Positions 8,301 through 17,431 of a stretch of DNA of 64,000 nt are shown in pieces. The notes beneath the pieces are model-generated. The model did not search any database, was not told the origin of the DNA, and was given only the letters and a program-made list of their open reading frames with translations. Position 1 is the stretch's first letter. Every line of letters begins with the position of its first letter. Both the position numbers and the translations under genes were made by a program. Source of the DNA: Jaminaea rosea. Taxonomy: Eukaryota; Basidiomycota; Exobasidiomycetes; Microstromatales. The DNA is taken from the NCBI RefSeq assembly GCF_003144245.1, contig NW_020289979.1, positions 124,001 to 188,000 of the forward strand. Reading direction: 5' to 3'.

Positions 8301-11003
8301 AACAAGGACTTGCGCCTTGAGTGGATTGTGCACATCGAATTCCCCGGTCGAGATGCACCAGATGCTCCTCTCGAGCGCGCCGTAGTTCTTTGAATAGCGA
8401 GCCTCGAGTTCTGCGGCGATCTGGTTGACCAGGGCCTTCGACGGTGCCACGTAGACGACGACAGCATCGCTGCTCTCGCGCAAGGCTTTCTCAATGACGT
8501 AGAAGGCAATGAACGTCTTACCAGCACTGGTGGGCGCCACGACCAACAGACTGTCACGCGCGTCGACAGCGTCGAGGACTTTACGCTGCCATCCGTCAGG
8601 CTTGAAGGTGGCCACACGACGGTCAGCCTTGGAGTCGAGCTGCCTCTCCATGACGTCGCCGCAGTGCGACAGCTGGAAGTCGATGGGATCGCCGACGGTG
8701 TACTTCTTCGAGGCACGAGGCCAGTTGACGTCAAATGGAAACTCTCCCTTCTTGGCGGGCTTGCCCTTCTTCTCCTCGACCTCGTCCCATACAGCCTCAA
8801 GACCGGCATGACTAGGACCGTATACGCCCTGCAAGCCGAGGACGCGCAAAGCCTGTCCGCAAGAAGTCAAGAGGGCACGCTCATGGGTGCTGAAGCCTGA
8901 GGCAGGGGTAATGGAGAGGATCTGGCCGACTTCCGTGAAAGCAGTGACGGCGAGATCGAAGGCGTCGTCCTTCTTTTCGATGGTGCATGCGCAGACCCAG
9001 CCTTCCAGTGCGAGTCTGACCTTGAGGAGGCGAAGGTCACGGGCAGCCTCTGCTGACGCAGCGCCTGCGATGTACGGCTGAAGAGCAGGCAAGAGGCGTC
9101 GTCGCTCTGCGAGAAGCTCTGAATCGGCGCTGTCGAACTTGCTAACAGCAGGCCCAATCTCAAGCTCCTCGAGAAGGTAAGTGAGCTTCCTCTCAACAGA
9201 TGCGGAAGCCTTGTCCGACTTGCGCGCTTGATTCTGGGCAATGATCTGCTCCTTCTTGCTTAACTTCTTACCAGTATCAGCTGCCTTGCCCGCCTTCTTG
9301 TCTTTGCCACTCTGCTCCTTGCCATTGCCGGCAGCGAGCTGCTTCTTGTCGACCACGACAGAAGCGTTCTGCACGCCCTCGGTGATGACCTGACGAATGA
9401 GACCCGCCGATCCCAGCAAGCTCTGCGCGTACAAAGTAATGGTGTTGGCGTATCGCTGGTCGGCCTTGAAGCGACGCGAGGCCAGCTTGTTGATGATGCG
9501 GCCGTGTGCGTCGCGAGCGACCTTTTCCTTTGACGAGCGCTTGTATTGACTGAAGGTGCTCGACAGAGCCAGCTGCGCTCGCTCGATGGCGGCAGTGACG
9601 TAGGGAATGAATGTCGATTGCTCAGAGATAGCGGCAGCATTGGGTGAGGTGGGTAGTTGTGGCAGGTCAAGCTTCGCCGAGGGGTTGTACGGCAGTAGCT
9701 TGGCTTGGCTGCCGGTCGCAGTAGGCTGAGCGTCGCTGCTGCTTTCTTTGCCGCCCGAGGGCACGCCGCTGATGCCGACTTTCTGTGCCAGCTCCTGGGC
9801 ACGGCTCAGAACATCATTGGGAAGATCGGAGGCCACAGAGCCGAGGTTGGTCGCCAGGAAGGCAAAGAGGCGAGGGTCAATGATGTCGACGCTTGCTGCA
9901 GCACCTTTGAAGGTGGCAAGGAGCTGTACGCCTGCATCGTAGGCTGCTGCAAGGAAGTGCGACGCAGCGTCCGGCACTGAGGTGGCGTCGAGCTTGAGAG
10001 CGCGCTGTGAGAGAGGGATGCGTGCGATGAGGACCGCAGCCAGAATGAGGGCAATGCGATGAGACTGCTCAGCCTGCGAGTTCTGGCTGGTAGCGAGAGC
10101 GACTTGCTCTGCGAGGGTCAAATCGGCAATGCCTGATGGGGGCGCAGGCAATGACGCAGTCTCTGCCCCCTTGGGCTGCTCCTCAGCCAGCTTGAATGCC
10201 AGTGTCTGGTAGTGCTCGCTCTGCAGCTTGACCGCGTGCGAGATAAGGGGCCCAGTCTCGATGAGGAAGGCAAATATCTTGTGGTCGTGAAACATAGCCT
10301 TGTCCATCAGCACGACAGATACGGCGTATGAGTCTCCCTTGAACCCGCCACCGAGATGCTGAGCCAAAGCAAGGGTATCTCTGGCCTCGCGCAGGCCGCT
10401 GCCGCCTTGCGAGCCGTCGGTCGTGAGGATAGCGTAGGGTCGCTCGAGGTTGAGCCATGATCGCCACTCATCGCTGTCAATGCTAGGGAAAGTGTCCTGC
10501 ACAAGATCAAGGCTGTCGAGATGGGCTCGTACCGCTGAGCGGATGAAGCGGCGAGAGGCGGTTTCGCAGGCTGACGAGCTGGAGGATGCTGCGGTGCCAA
10601 CGGAGGCTCGGTCTTGGAACCATACGATCTTGAAAAAGAGGTGAGCGCCGCGCAGTCTCGCGAGGACTTGCTCGAGGATGAAGATGAGGGTGATTGGGTG
10701 GCTGCCCAACTGCTTGTGGCTGTCTGTGCCGGTGAGGCTGGCTGCGTAGTCGAAGCAGAGGGAGAGGAGAGCGTCTCCATCAACTGCTACAAGCTCTTGC
10801 ACAGCGAATGAAGTGACCAAGTCGACGGTGACTGGCTTGACGACGGCCTTGGTGAGCCATCGGGATGCGAGGGCGCGAGCAAGCTCCGCAGCGTCATCAG
10901 GAAGTTGCTCGCCCTTTCGTTGAGCGAGTAGCTCGTTGAGGGATTGGAAATCAGCTGGCTCTGGACGATGGTTCGAGGCCGCTGCTGCTTGTGGCGTCGC
11001 CAT
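5388..11003 (-). CDS. DDX60-like DEVH-box superfamily 2 helicase
   Basis: Intronless 1871-residue protein with a Ski2-like helicase core in its centre. Motif I is APTSAGKTF (about residue 820), motif II is DEVH in VIVDEVHTL (about 930), motif III is ALSATVGN, motif V region is STGTLALGINMPAK and motif VI is QAAGRAGRRGMD (about 1367). The HPTRYSDLKKH segment and a large charged insert between the two RecA lobes fit the DDX60 branch, which has members in animals and in some fungi (for example S. pombe). Animal DDX60 acts on RNA in the cytosol in antiviral sensing and translation control; the fungal role is unclear. About 800 N-terminal residues have no recognised domain, with a Lys-rich stretch near 575-600. 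The C-terminus carries a helical domain and ends in a Tyr-rich ...DRYYSFYVPTFA. Shares a divergent promoter with the carrier-like gene. Confidence 0.87.
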   Translation of the reverse strand: MATPQAAAASNHRPEPADFQSLNELLAQRKGEQLPDDAAELARALASRWLTKAVVKPVTVDLVTSFAVQELVAVDGDALLSLCFDYAASLTGTDSHKQLGSHPITLIFILEQVLARLRGAHLFFKIVWFQDRASVGTAASSSSSACETASRRFIRSAVRAHLDSLDLVQDTFPSIDSDEWRSWLNLERPYAILTTDGSQGGSGLREARDTLALAQHLGGGFKGDSYAVSVVLMDKAMFHDHKIFAFLIETGPLISHAVKLQSEHYQTLAFKLAEEQPKGAETASLPAPPSGIADLTLAEQVALATSQNSQAEQSHRIALILAAVLIARIPLSQRALKLDATSVPDAASHFLAAAYDAGVQLLATFKGAAASVDIIDPRLFAFLATNLGSVASDLPNDVLSRAQELAQKVGISGVPSGGKESSSDAQPTATGSQAKLLPYNPSAKLDLPQLPTSPNAAAISEQSTFIPYVTAAIERAQLALSSTFSQYKRSSKEKVARDAHGRIINKLASRRFKADQRYANTITLYAQSLLGSAGLIRQVITEGVQNASVVVDKKQLAAGNGKEQSGKDKKAGKAADTGKKLSKKEQIIAQNQARKSDKASASVERKLTYLLEELEIGPAVSKFDSADSELLAERRRLLPALQPYIAGAASAEAARDLRLLKVRLALEGWVCACTIEKKDDAFDLAVTAFTEVGQILSITPASGFSTHERALLTSCGQALRVLGLQGVYGPSHAGLEAVWDEVEEKKGKPAKKGEFPFDVNWPRASKKYTVGDPIDFQLSHCGDVMERQLDSKADRRVATFKPDGWQRKVLDAVDARDSLLVVAPTSAGKTFIAFYVIEKALRESSDAVVVYVAPSKALVNQIAAELEARYSKNYGALERSIWCISTGEFDVHNPLKAQVLVADPSVLHKMCLSSDVAGSWLPRVKAVIVDEVHTLTDKEHGPTQQQLLALVPAPIIALSATVGNVGEFGDWMGKIRARHGQKLSVIEHPTRYSDLKKHVFLPPKSEGTSESFKGVTKPLDTKSMFRHLHPFSALRPLGASLPSDLEMTPAEQLQLVRKMQKYANPEAGYAIGEDLDPQTFFGDIVGPLARSHTLKYQAELRKVTLSWMSQPNSRAPGSPFIKVIDALEGNLTSKLDAADSARVGGISHLDFHKEHLLPLLAGLHQSVGLPAICFNFDRDIVETLGRHVIETLTSGEAHFKGTNKTWLAKVAEWNAWQDDEPARKKADEKRLKAIKGREEAEALKKDAQKSDAGWQASFDPEAPLPDYTFANEKCGLALEDVGPEANSLPNVEQYLKDGLIRGVAIHHSGMPLRYRQTVERWFRKGWLRVVISTGTLALGINMPAKTSVFVGDHVELNALQYRQAAGRAGRRGMDLAGNVFFYGIPMKKIQRLLTSRLPSLDCDFPSSATLNLRLHSLLSGGEAGSKQVGEKMLSSVLGLEVPPTREQEMPLVHQFRASVEFLRRFGLMSSAGEPLALSGLAGHLATEEPANLAFLELLRSGCLYNIAMSAEADRPAAVDEFVTVLSHLFASRAVSPTSRYEGGKDALPPLSEEPRKVIEKLAQQAKAAFVDYASSVAGEDAVEAKKDTLPYSQRTLGGSDKSAGSAFSGSALPHNIRSSYLAPSGLNDSFTSSGPSLSDDVLFTIRSGLRLTPGVVPDFGRLLDDARSPRNSYILDFFKWGSLEAMTTVNGIPAGERWYVLRDFWQTLTSLRSCLELILKTGAKAQAQGLTAANSGEKAGKAGAAKKGGASNGAALDSWEFDPPEIETYQGYDDGEGNDKDDIDERSTAYEYKTDSGVAGSQLSGGGARALSGPAVHRAGQLRTRSGKVMEPIAPPIELPAELTHPQLYAVYKLLWDVMDRYYSFYVPTFA

Positions 11004-11389
11004 GTTGGGCTACGACTACGATGCAACGACGATGTGACTCTGCTCTTCGTGAGTGAAAAGAGCTGAGTCGAGATTCGTCGAGAGTTGCGTGATGGATATC
11101 GAGAGGAGAAGAAGATGAAAAATGGAGCTGCGAGGAATCCACCGGCCGCAAAGTGACGCGATGTGCGAGCCGCCCCGCTGCCCTGAGAGAGAGAGCGACG
11201 TCTGCCCGCTCATCTCGACTTGACTTCGGGCGGAGAGACAAAGAGGCCGGTGAGCTCCACTCAGACCCGAAGCCAACGTAGCGAAACCAACACCGCCGAG
11301 GCCGCTGCGCTTTCTTCTTGCTGCTCCTCCTCATTCACGCATTTCCGGCGCTCAGCTGAAATGATCACGCTGGCTGCAACACCCTAGTG
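11004..11389. promoter_or_regulatory. Divergent promoter, DDX60-like helicase / carrier-like gene
   Basis: 386 bp between two opposing start codons. Purine-rich on the helicase side. No clear TATA element or repeated site was found. Short ORFs on the minus strand extend into the helicase gene and are shadows. Confidence 0.45.
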
Positions 11390-13699
11390 ATGGAGGCGGC
11401 TGCCGCACCAGCTGTGGTCGAGGCTGAGCCCTCGTCCTCTACGTCTTCTCAACCACCCGTCTCAGCAGCCAGGCGCTGCAATCGAGCGCACAGTCGCTCC
11501 TCCTCCTCCTCCTCCAAAGATGGAGCAGACTCTTCGACCAGCCGCAAAGAGTCTCTAGGTGGTGCTCTTGCGCGTGCAACTCTCGGCTCCCTAGCCTTCT
11601 TCTTTCGCCTCCCAATCCGACTCTTTCGACCCGTCAAGCTCTCATCATGGACGGTTCTCGAGTCCTTTGCCAAACGAGAACAGAAGGCACTCTCCTTCGG
11701 CTACGTGCTACGGCTCCTGAGGAGAGAGAACAATTACTTCATCTTCCACCTTCTGGGCCCACCGATACTGTTCAATACCCTCATAGGATTCACGCTTTTC
11801 GAGAGCTACTCGATTACCGAGGCGAGATTGTTGAGGAGACATAGACCAGACTTGATTCAAGGCAATGAAGGAGACGAGGGGGACCAAGGAGATCGCATGC
11901 TAGGCGCTGCCGCCAAGAAAACGACATGGACCCCGCTCTGGATCGTCACAGTAGCAGGAGCTGCAGCAGGAGCGGCCCAATGCATCCTCTCCGCTCCCCT
12001 GGACAATGTCAGGCTGGTCCTCACCTCGCACAAGCAACCGCAGCAAGGTAGTAGGAGAAGCAGGCATGGGCGTCATGGCACTGGTAGCAGCTCGGCAGCT
12101 CGCCATCCCGCCCACATCTCCTGGCGCTCAATCTTTCGAGCGGCCCTCCTCCCCTTCGCGCCTGAGCAGACACGCAACAAGCTCGTCAAGGCAGTTCGGC
12201 ATGCAAAGAACGAGCTGAGACCCCCCAGCACCGACGCGGCCTCAAAGGCAGCGCAGTACTTCAACAAGGAGCAGCGCCGACTCTGGCAGCAGAGGCTCAA
12301 GAGGCTCGGGGGCTCAGTGCATGGTGCAGGGCTGGTCATGTCACTCTTCCGTGACGCAATCGGATTCTCGAGCTTCTTCCTCCTCTTTGAGGTGTCGAGG
12401 CGCGCCGCCCACTCTTCCTCGACGACCATCGATAGGAGCATCGCCTGGTGGTCAACTTCTGCCACGCTTCCCGCTCAGGCCTACGACGCGGTACGAGGCC
12501 AGTCTGCCGTCTCATCCGAGAAGCGCGACGACGATCAAGACGACGACGACGACTTCTACCATACTCAATCGCTCCGAGCAGACCAGAGCTACAACGCCAG
12601 TAGAACGAAGACCGGCAGAGTAGTAGCCGCTTTCGTCCTCATCGTGGGCGGAGCAGTGGGCGCCTTCGCCTACGAAGCGCTCGGGCGTCCCTTCGAGCTG
12701 ATGCGGCTCATTATCTGGCAAGGGAGACAGCAGTGGCAGAAGGCGAGGGAGGCGGAGAGGGCAAAGAGACGGGCAGGGGGTGGAAGAAGTTTGAGGAAGG
12801 CCCGATTGAGGGCTTCAAATAGGAGAGGACAGACAGCTCTACTGTCTGCGAATAGCAGCTCGAGCAGGCTGGAGAGTCTGTTGACGCTGCGTGTAGCCAA
12901 CTCCGCGGGGAGCAGAATTAGCAGATTGCAGGCTGTGCTCAGCCAGAGTCATCCGCCGCACCCGCTCAGGAAGACAGGCAAGAGGATTGCGGATGTGGCT
13001 ACTGCGGAGAAGAGGAGCAGGAGAGGCGCAAAGACCTCCGCCGCTGCAAAGGCTGGCGCAGGAGCTGCGAAGCAACATGCACAGGTCTCTCCATATCCAC
13101 CGGGAGCCCTCTCCCTCCTTCTGGCGCACGCGGAACGCACCTCTACCCTAGCCTACACCTCGTCGAGTCGCAAATTTCGCACAGCGGTGCCGTCGTCTGT
13201 CTTGCTGCTGCATACCTACTTCGTGGCCCCGTATCTTGCGACGAGCGAAGTCACCTCCTACAACAGTGGTGGTAGTAGTAGTAGCAGCGGATTGGCAAGA
13301 GCGGCTGCTGCTGGGACGGAAGCGGTGAAAGGCGAGAACAGCACAACGGTGCTGGGCGAGCGCACACGCACAGCCTCGCCCACTACTCGCTCAGCAGCCA
13401 AACTGCTTCGCCGGTGGACGAACAGCAATCCTGTTTCCTCGACTTCCCTGTTTCCCTCTACTTCTCTCGCCTCCCCTTCTTACTCGCCTCCTTCCTCAAC
13501 CTCGTCAGGCGCATCTCGCGCGCGGCTACCCCTCTCCTACCTTTTCCCCCGGCGACCTCGCGAGGCTCCTGGGTCATTGGGGACGATCGGTCAGGCAAGA
13601 AGCTGGGGATCGGGGAGAGCGGCGTGGGCGCTACGTCGGTTGGCGAGCCCGTACGGCGTGGGATTCCTGGTGTTTGCATGGATGAGTGGGGATGTGTAG
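11390..13699 (+). CDS. Oversized mitochondrial-carrier-like membrane protein
   Basis: Intronless, 769 residues from the ATG directly after an in-frame GTG. Two segments look like mitochondrial carrier (SLC25) repeats: GAAAGAAQCILSAPLDNVR near residue 200 and GAVGAFAYEALGRPFELMR near residue 433. Both fit the family pattern P-x-[DE]-x-x-[KR] at the end of an odd-numbered helix. Hydrophobic stretches also occur at FHLLGPPILFNTLIGF and at IGFSSFFLLFEV. Usual carriers are about 300 residues with three repeats; here the repeats are separated by long basic, Ser-rich linkers and followed by about 300 poorly conserved residues, with a final hydrophobic stretch. A role in mitochondrial transport is only inferred; it may be a degenerate carrier with a structural role. 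Moderate confidence in the fold, low in function. Confidence 0.6.
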   Translation: MEAAAAPAVVEAEPSSSTSSQPPVSAARRCNRAHSRSSSSSSKDGADSSTSRKESLGGALARATLGSLAFFFRLPIRLFRPVKLSSWTVLESFAKREQKALSFGYVLRLLRRENNYFIFHLLGPPILFNTLIGFTLFESYSITEARLLRRHRPDLIQGNEGDEGDQGDRMLGAAAKKTTWTPLWIVTVAGAAAGAAQCILSAPLDNVRLVLTSHKQPQQGSRRSRHGRHGTGSSSAARHPAHISWRSIFRAALLPFAPEQTRNKLVKAVRHAKNELRPPSTDAASKAAQYFNKEQRRLWQQRLKRLGGSVHGAGLVMSLFRDAIGFSSFFLLFEVSRRAAHSSSTTIDRSIAWWSTSATLPAQAYDAVRGQSAVSSEKRDDDQDDDDDFYHTQSLRADQSYNASRTKTGRVVAAFVLIVGGAVGAFAYEALGRPFELMRLIIWQGRQQWQKAREAERAKRRAGGGRSLRKARLRASNRRGQTALLSANSSSSRLESLLTLRVANSAGSRISRLQAVLSQSHPPHPLRKTGKRIADVATAEKRSRRGAKTSAAAKAGAGAAKQHAQVSPYPPGALSLLLAHAERTSTLAYTSSSRKFRTAVPSSVLLLHTYFVAPYLATSEVTSYNSGGSSSSSGLARAAAAGTEAVKGENSTTVLGERTRTASPTTRSAAKLLRRWTNSNPVSSTSLFPSTSLASPSYSPPSSTSSGASRARLPLSYLFPRRPREAPGSLGTIGQARSWGSGRAAWALRRLASPYGVGFLVFAWMSGDV

Positions 13700-14517
13700 C
13701 GGACGTAACATCACGGCCGAGAGGCATCGCATTGATATACTAGATTTCGTTGGATAAGCTAGCAGCGACAGAATGAAGGGGAGAGGCAAGCGATAGATAT
13801 AAGCGTAAGACCGGCGATAGGCAACGCGCAGCCTTGAAGCCAGCGAGACCTTATCTTCGCCTTCACCTTGCCCACAATTATCACCACCGTCAGCCTCCCG
13901 CACGCACTTACGCACACGCTATGCTACGCTGAATGTCTCGGTAGTTTGAATAAACTTTCTCGCCAGTGCCGACCCACCCGTACTGAGACGGCAGGGTGCG
14001 ACTACGTGCTTGACTCTATTGTGTATGTGTTTCTCTCTCATTGACATATAGCGCGTGCGTGTGCGGGCGTGAGTGCGAGGAGAGGACGTGGTGATGTGTC
14101 GATGAAGGGAGGAGGCAGAGTAGGGGGAAGGAGAAGGGAAAGGACGCAGAGAATACTGCGCTGAGTGCGCGCTTTGGGCGTCTGGGAGGGGAACAGGTTA
14201 GTCTAGCAAAGCCACGCATTCACGCGGGCGATGGTGACGTAGATCTTGATTGCAGCATCGTAGGCCCGCTGGTGACGTTGAGAAGTGTGTGATGGTGAGA
14301 AAAGGTAGGAAGGATGATTGTCGTCGCGACTGAAGAGAAAGACTGGGAGCGGAGCCGCGGGCCAAGACAGGCGGGCCACTGCATCAAACGGACCGGAACG
14401 GCAGATTGGACTGACGCGGCCATCTCGTGTGGAGCGACTCAGGCTTCGCAGGTTGGCTACTGTTGATCTCGTCCTTCCCGCCATCATCAGCATACAGTAG
14501 CGGCAGCAGTAGCAGCC
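13700..14517. other. Intergenic: carrier-like 3' flank and RPN8 promoter
   Basis: 818 bp between two plus-strand genes. It holds a GT-rich stretch at about 14030-14070 and short ORFs on both strands without family resemblance. The RPN8 promoter must lie in its right part. I looked for a proteasome-associated control element (PACE-like GGTGGCAAA) and did not see a clear one. Confidence 0.45.
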
Positions 14518-15624
14518 ATGCCATCAACTACGGCGGAGGTGAGCCACACATTGCAGAAGATGCAGCCTCACCTTTTCTGTCATTGAAGCTTATCATGTTC
14601 CTTCTCCCTCCCCCGCGCTCAGACGCTAGCTCTCGCGCAAACGCAGGTGATCGTCCACCCGCTCGTCCTACTCTCAGTAACAGACCATGCATCACGTTCC
14701 GCCTCTGGCACTCGCAAACGCGTCGTAGGTGTGCTTCTCGGTCAAGATCTCGGCGACAAAGTCAATGTAGCGAACTCCTTTGCCGTCCCCTTCGAGGAGG
14801 ATGAGAAGGACAGCAAGACGTGGTTCCTCGATGCCGACTACATTGAGTTCATGGTCGCCATGTTCAAAAAGGTCAATGCTTCGGAGAAGATCGTCGGATG
14901 GTACCATACAGGGCCGAGACTGAGGTCGTCAGACCTGGAGATCAACGAGGTATTCAAGCGCTTCATCCCGCGACCCTGCATGGTCATCGTCGACCCGCGT
15001 CAGAGGGACACTGGCATTCCCACTGACGCATACATCGCGGTTGAGGAGATCAAGGACGACGGTACCGCAGCTGAGAAGACGTTCACTCACGTACCCTCGA
15101 GCATTGAAGCAGAGGAGGCAGAAGAGATCGGTGTCGAACACCTCCTTCGCGACATCCGCGATACAACGCAAGTAGGCACATTGTCAGAGCGAGTGGGCAA
15201 CCAGGTTGACTCGCTCAAGGGATTGCACTCGAGGCTGGGAGAGATCGCCTCGTATCTGGACGACGTCATTGCGGGCAAGCTGCCGCTCAACCACCAAATT
15301 GTGTACAAACTGCAGGACTGCTTCAACCTACTGCCGGACTTGGAGGGGGAGGAAATGAAGCGGGCAATGAGTCATGCGCAGAACGATCAGAGCCTGGTGG
15401 TGTACTTGTCGAGCTTGATCAGGGGAGTAGTCGCGTTGCATGCGCTGGTGGACAACCGCAAGGCAAACGCAGAGGAGACAGGGGAGGCGCAAGAGGCGAG
15501 CGCAAATGGCAAGGATATGGGGGACAAGACGGTCAATGGAGAAAAGGCAGGAGAGGACGAGATGAAGGCAGGCGGTAAGGAGGGCAAGTCAGATGGAGGA
15601 AAGGGCGAGAAGAGAGATAAGTGA
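14518..15624 (+). CDS. RPN8: 26S proteasome lid subunit Rpn8 (PSMD7), MPN domain
   Basis: Structural subunit of the proteasome regulatory lid, the MPN-domain partner of the deubiquitinase Rpn11. Exons 14518-14538 and 14623-15624 (84-nt intron, GTGAGC..CAG) give 340 residues. The protein starts [15 protein letters not shown] and continues [40 protein letters not shown] and GWYHTGPRL, all standard Rpn8 landmarks. As in other Rpn8 proteins, the zinc-binding H-x-H of active JAMM proteases is replaced (HTG), so it is catalytically inactive. [14 protein letters not shown] and the helical C-terminal half are conserved; the last 60 residues are a Glu/Lys/Gly-rich tail. A second possible acceptor 24 nt downstream would shorten the N-terminus by eight residues without changing frame. 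Convergent with the methylesterase gene. Confidence 0.95.
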
Positions 15625-15724
15625 GGGCTCTGTCAGGCTCGAATGAAAAACCACGATAACCAGCATGCTCGCTCGGCTTGCATGATTGCAAAGCATGTGT
15701 TTATATAGGTCCTCGTCACTCGAC

Positions 15725-17248
15725 TCACTGTCCCACCTTCCTCAGCTGCACCCCTTTCCCAACAGGCAGATTCACAGCCTCATTTCTCCTCCAAAAGTCG
15801 ACCAAAAGCTTGGCTACCTTCTCCGGCTCGTCCTCCATCAGGCAGTGTCCCGCTTCAGGCAAGACCTGCAGCTGGTACTTGCCCTGCATCTGGCCTACCA
15901 TCAAGTCCTTGTCAAGGCGATCGGTCCCCGCTAGCATGAGAAGGCGCGCTGTACGAACGCCGAGGAAGCGCTGCGAGAGACCTACGAACCAGGAGCGCCA
16001 GTGTGGAGTGGTGAGGGAGAGATTGTGCCGGAAGATGAGACGCGGTTCGCGTGAGGCGCTCTCGAGGGCATGTGTAGTGTCGTGTTCGTCCTTGAGTTCC
16101 TCCATCGCCTCGTGCTCGTCCCAGTCTTCTTCTAATGACTGTTTGAGTTCCTCTGTGAAGTTAGGGTTCACCTTCAATACTCCGGGTACACTCCTCCTCG
16201 CGCTCTCTTTATTCCTGATAGCCGCCGCACTGCCCCTTTCCACGTGCCACCTGATCGCTTCCTCCATACTGTCGAACCCTTTTGGCTGCATAGCCACAAT
16301 GCCCTCCATAGAAGACAGGGCCTCAACGGCCGTTCCCTCGACCACGTCGAGTACTGCTACCCCTGCGACTCGAGCGCTCCAATTCTGCACGGCGGGGCAG
16401 AGAGAGACGACGACGCCCCCTCCCATCGAGTGTCCTACGAGGAGTAAAGTCGGGGTTCGAGCCGGATCGGGGAAGAGCGTCTGAAGCAAAGCAAAGCTGT
16501 CACCTGTCAAAGTCTCCAGCGACATCTCCTCTGGTGCGGGGCATTCCGTCCTACCATGTCCACGGCAGTCTAGGGCGAGAACCCCGACTTCACCGTTCGT
16601 GGAGTGAGTAATCGCGCGAGCAGTCAGGGCAAAGGAGAGGCCAGAAAAGCCGGCACCGTGGTGCAAGAAGATGAGAGTACCTGGGCTTGAAGGCTTGCCT
16701 GCTTCTTCTCCTTCTTCGTCGTCGTCGTCATCCATGTCCGGCAGTTGTAGGGCAGCCAAGGCTGGATCTGACGGCATCGGCGCGCCTGCGGTCGCAGATG
16801 CAGAGAGGAATGTATCTCCTGGCAGTCGTGGCGAAATACCTGGCCCTGTCCGACTAGCTGTCGCTGCTTGTTGCTGCTGTTGCTGCCGCTGCTGCCTCTT
16901 GGCTTGTTTGGGACGAGGCGGCGTGTAGTAGACCCTAAAGACTCCTCGTTCGGGCACGTCGACCTCCAATGCTTCTGCGAAGCAGTCGTCCGACGAGAGA
17001 GGAGAGAAGGCGTCTCGACTACTGCTGCTAGGCGTAGTTGCACTGTCTTGGGAAGGTTGGCGACGCTTGGAAAGGGGAGGTGGGGGAGGCATCGAGGAGG
17101 AAGTGGACGAGGATGGCAACGCGCCGATGCCGTCTGCTGCCTCTTCTTCCTCTTCCTCTTCTTCGTCCGCGGTGCTCATGTCGACTTGTTTCGCCAGAGG
17201 CGAGGGGCGTGAGTCTGGCTGTCCGGACTTGTACATTGATCTGAGCAT
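15725..17248 (-). CDS. PPE1: Protein phosphatase 2A methylesterase (PME-1)
   Basis: Alpha/beta hydrolase that removes the C-terminal methyl ester from the PP2A catalytic subunit and so controls holoenzyme assembly. Intronless, 507 residues. LIFLHHGAGFSGLSF holds the oxyanion-hole region, LDCRGHGRT follows strand 4, and GHSMGGGVVV is the nucleophile elbow (Ser near residue 272). VAVLDVVEGTAVEAL is the PME-1 signature carrying the Asp, and PEAGHCLMEDEPEKVA the catalytic His (near 466). Compared with the roughly 400-residue family average there is an acidic N-terminal extension (a run of nine Glu near residue 30), a Gln-rich loop coded near 16865-16890, and an acidic insert after the VEGTA region. 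Divergent from HID1 with 183 bp between starts. Confidence 0.93.
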   Translation of the reverse strand: MLRSMYKSGQPDSRPSPLAKQVDMSTADEEEEEEEEAADGIGALPSSSTSSSMPPPPPLSKRRQPSQDSATTPSSSSRDAFSPLSSDDCFAEALEVDVPERGVFRVYYTPPRPKQAKRQQRQQQQQQAATASRTGPGISPRLPGDTFLSASATAGAPMPSDPALAALQLPDMDDDDDEEGEEAGKPSSPGTLIFLHHGAGFSGLSFALTARAITHSTNGEVGVLALDCRGHGRTECPAPEEMSLETLTGDSFALLQTLFPDPARTPTLLLVGHSMGGGVVVSLCPAVQNWSARVAGVAVLDVVEGTAVEALSSMEGIVAMQPKGFDSMEEAIRWHVERGSAAAIRNKESARRSVPGVLKVNPNFTEELKQSLEEDWDEHEAMEELKDEHDTTHALESASREPRLIFRHNLSLTTPHWRSWFVGLSQRFLGVRTARLLMLAGTDRLDKDLMVGQMQGKYQLQVLPEAGHCLMEDEPEKVAKLLVDFWRRNEAVNLPVGKGVQLRKVGQ

Positions 17249-17431
17249 CTTATCGGCTTGATGAGGGAGATTGACGAGATGCTGAGTTGCCTGCTTGTAT
17301 GCGGTCTTGCAAGTGTTGGTTGCTCAGGTCCTCTCTCTCCGCCCAGTCTTGGAAAGTGGAGTCGCCCAGTCAAGGCTCGACTCGCGTTTCCTTTCGTATC
17401 TTCTTGAGACTCAACCTAACGTCACCATATC
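17249..17431. promoter_or_regulatory. Short divergent promoter, PPE1 / HID1
   Basis: Only 183 bp separate the two start codons, so 5' UTRs and control sites of both genes overlap or abut here. A CTAAC followed by a pyrimidine-poor stretch precedes the HID1 ATG. No TATA box is obvious. Confidence 0.5.

Noticed and set aside
14203-14493. Minus-strand short ORFs upstream of RPN8 (one with Cys pairs if read in a third frame)
   Set aside because: No recognised CHCH or other small-protein signature could be placed and no consistent splice model was found.
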